The translations under genes were made by a program, and so were the position numbers. Source: Chloroflexota bacterium (GTDB lineage Bacteria; Chloroflexota; Dehalococcoidia; SHYB01). Taken from it: a DNA stretch of 6,064 nt. How positions within the stretch are numbered: the first letter of the stretch is position 1; every line of letters starts with the position of its first letter. Below are positions 5,884 to 6,064 of this stretch, one piece after another. Location of the stretch: contig JACQEE010000184.1 in the NCBI GenBank assembly GCA_016200725.1, positions 1 through 6,064 of the forward strand. The letters are read 5' to 3'. The notes beneath the pieces are model-generated. The model was not told the origin of the DNA and searched no databases. It saw only the letters and a program-made list of their open reading frames with translations.

Positions 5884-5958
5884 TGGTGAGCCGGGTGGGG
5901 ATCGAACCCACGGCACCGCGGTTAAAAGCCGCGTGCTCTACCACTGAGCTACCGGCCC
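5884..5958 (-). tRNA. tRNA-Lys (anticodon UUU), CCA encoded
   Basis: Complete cloverleaf on the minus strand. Acceptor GGGCCGG (5958..5952) pairs with CCGGCTC (one G-U pair), D stem GCTC/GAGC with a short 7-nt loop, anticodon stem CGCGG/CCGCG with loop CTTTTAA (anticodon TTT), variable loop GTGCC, T stem GTGGG/CCCAC with loop TTCGATC. Discriminator A and an encoded CCA (5886..5884) follow. It points toward the CoA-transferase; 42 bp separate the two 3' ends, with no clear terminator between them. Confidence 0.97.
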
Positions 5959-5968
5959 ACGCTCTGTC

Positions 5969-5989
5969 ACTCTGAACGAAGTGAAGAGT
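5969..5989. repeat. REP-like intergenic repeat with ACTCT/AGAGT ends
   Basis: ACTCT (5969-5973) and AGAGT (5985-5989) are inverted ends around a centre containing GAACGAAGTGA. It resembles the widespread intergenic repeat of the C-A-T-T-C-T-G-A-G-C-G-A-A-G-C type seen in many Chloroflexota and other genomes (recognised from memory). It lies just upstream of the tRNA gene in non-coding DNA. Only one copy is in the window, so repetition itself is not shown here. Confidence 0.5.
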
Positions 5990-6012
5990 CCCTCCGCTCA
6001 TGTCCCCGCCGT

Positions 6013-6048
6013 TCGCCCTGAGCCCGCCTGAGGCGGGTCGAAGGGCGA
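6013..6048. repeat. Nested palindromic repeat (REP/BIME-like hairpin)
   Basis: Outer arms TCGCCCT (6013-6019) and AGGGCGA (6042-6048) enclose an inner perfect hairpin CCCGCC-TGA-GGCGGG (6023-6037). G6020-A6021 can also pair with T6038-C6039. The outer part matches a common bacterial intergenic palindrome (CCTGAG...TCGAAGGG type); the inner hairpin looks like an expansion of its centre. The window's last bases (CTTCGAC) may begin another copy. It is followed to the edge by DNA with no gene signal. Confidence 0.6.
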
Positions 6049-6064
6049 GGTGCGTTACTTCGAC

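Noticed and set aside
1..6064. CRISPR array, insertion sequence, prophage or defence system
   Set aside because: No regularly spaced repeats, transposase, integrase, phage or nuclease motifs were seen on either strand.

Overview
The window is a GC-rich bacterial segment carrying five protein genes and one tRNA gene in short, mostly divergent units. One gene, at the left edge, is incomplete. The gene mix (an 'amidohydrolase 2' enzyme, a D-aminoacylase-like hydrolase, a family III CoA-transferase, a VOC protein and a thioredoxin-fold protein), the REP-like repeats around 5969-6048 and a promoter that looks almost leaderless would fit a Chloroflexota (Dehalococcoidia/SAR202-like) or similar free-living heterotroph. 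That placement is an inference from gene style; no phylogenetic marker protein is present.

Layout. Positions 1-1198 (minus) hold a two-gene operon: a VOC (glyoxalase-fold) gene, then 8 bp later a redoxin-like gene that runs off the left edge. Positions 1199-1350 are a divergent promoter region with two small inverted repeats. Positions 1351-2814 (plus) encode a metal-dependent amidohydrolase. Its end overlaps by 14 bp the end of a convergent 566-residue D-aminoacylase-like amidohydrolase (2801-4501, minus). Positions 4502-4617 are a second divergent promoter region. Positions 4618-5841 (plus) encode a CaiB/BaiF-type CoA-transferase. A tRNA-Lys(UUU) gene with encoded CCA lies at 5884-5958 (minus), followed by intergenic palindromic repeats to the right edge.

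The most interesting signal is in the redoxin-like gene. An in-frame TGA (plus coordinates 204-206) interrupts it exactly where the thioredoxin-fold active-site cysteine should be (W-[TGA]-S-C-R). The same frame then continues for 67 codons as convincing thioredoxin-fold sequence. A hairpin with a 7-bp perfect stem and a GUG loop lies 21 nt past the TGA, where a bacterial SECIS would be expected. This makes the gene a candidate selenocysteine-containing UxC redoxin. The main alternatives are a Cys-to-stop mutation and a sequencing error. TGA is not a sense (Trp) codon here, because the other four genes contain no in-frame TGA and the CoA-transferase ends in one.

Two enzymes also have altered active sites: the CoA-transferase has Glu at the expected Asp nucleophile position, and the D-aminoacylase-like protein lacks the two expected internal His ligands. 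The enzymes look like small-molecule catabolism (hydrolysis, decarboxylation or CoA activation of organic acids and amides), but no shared pathway can be proved from this window.
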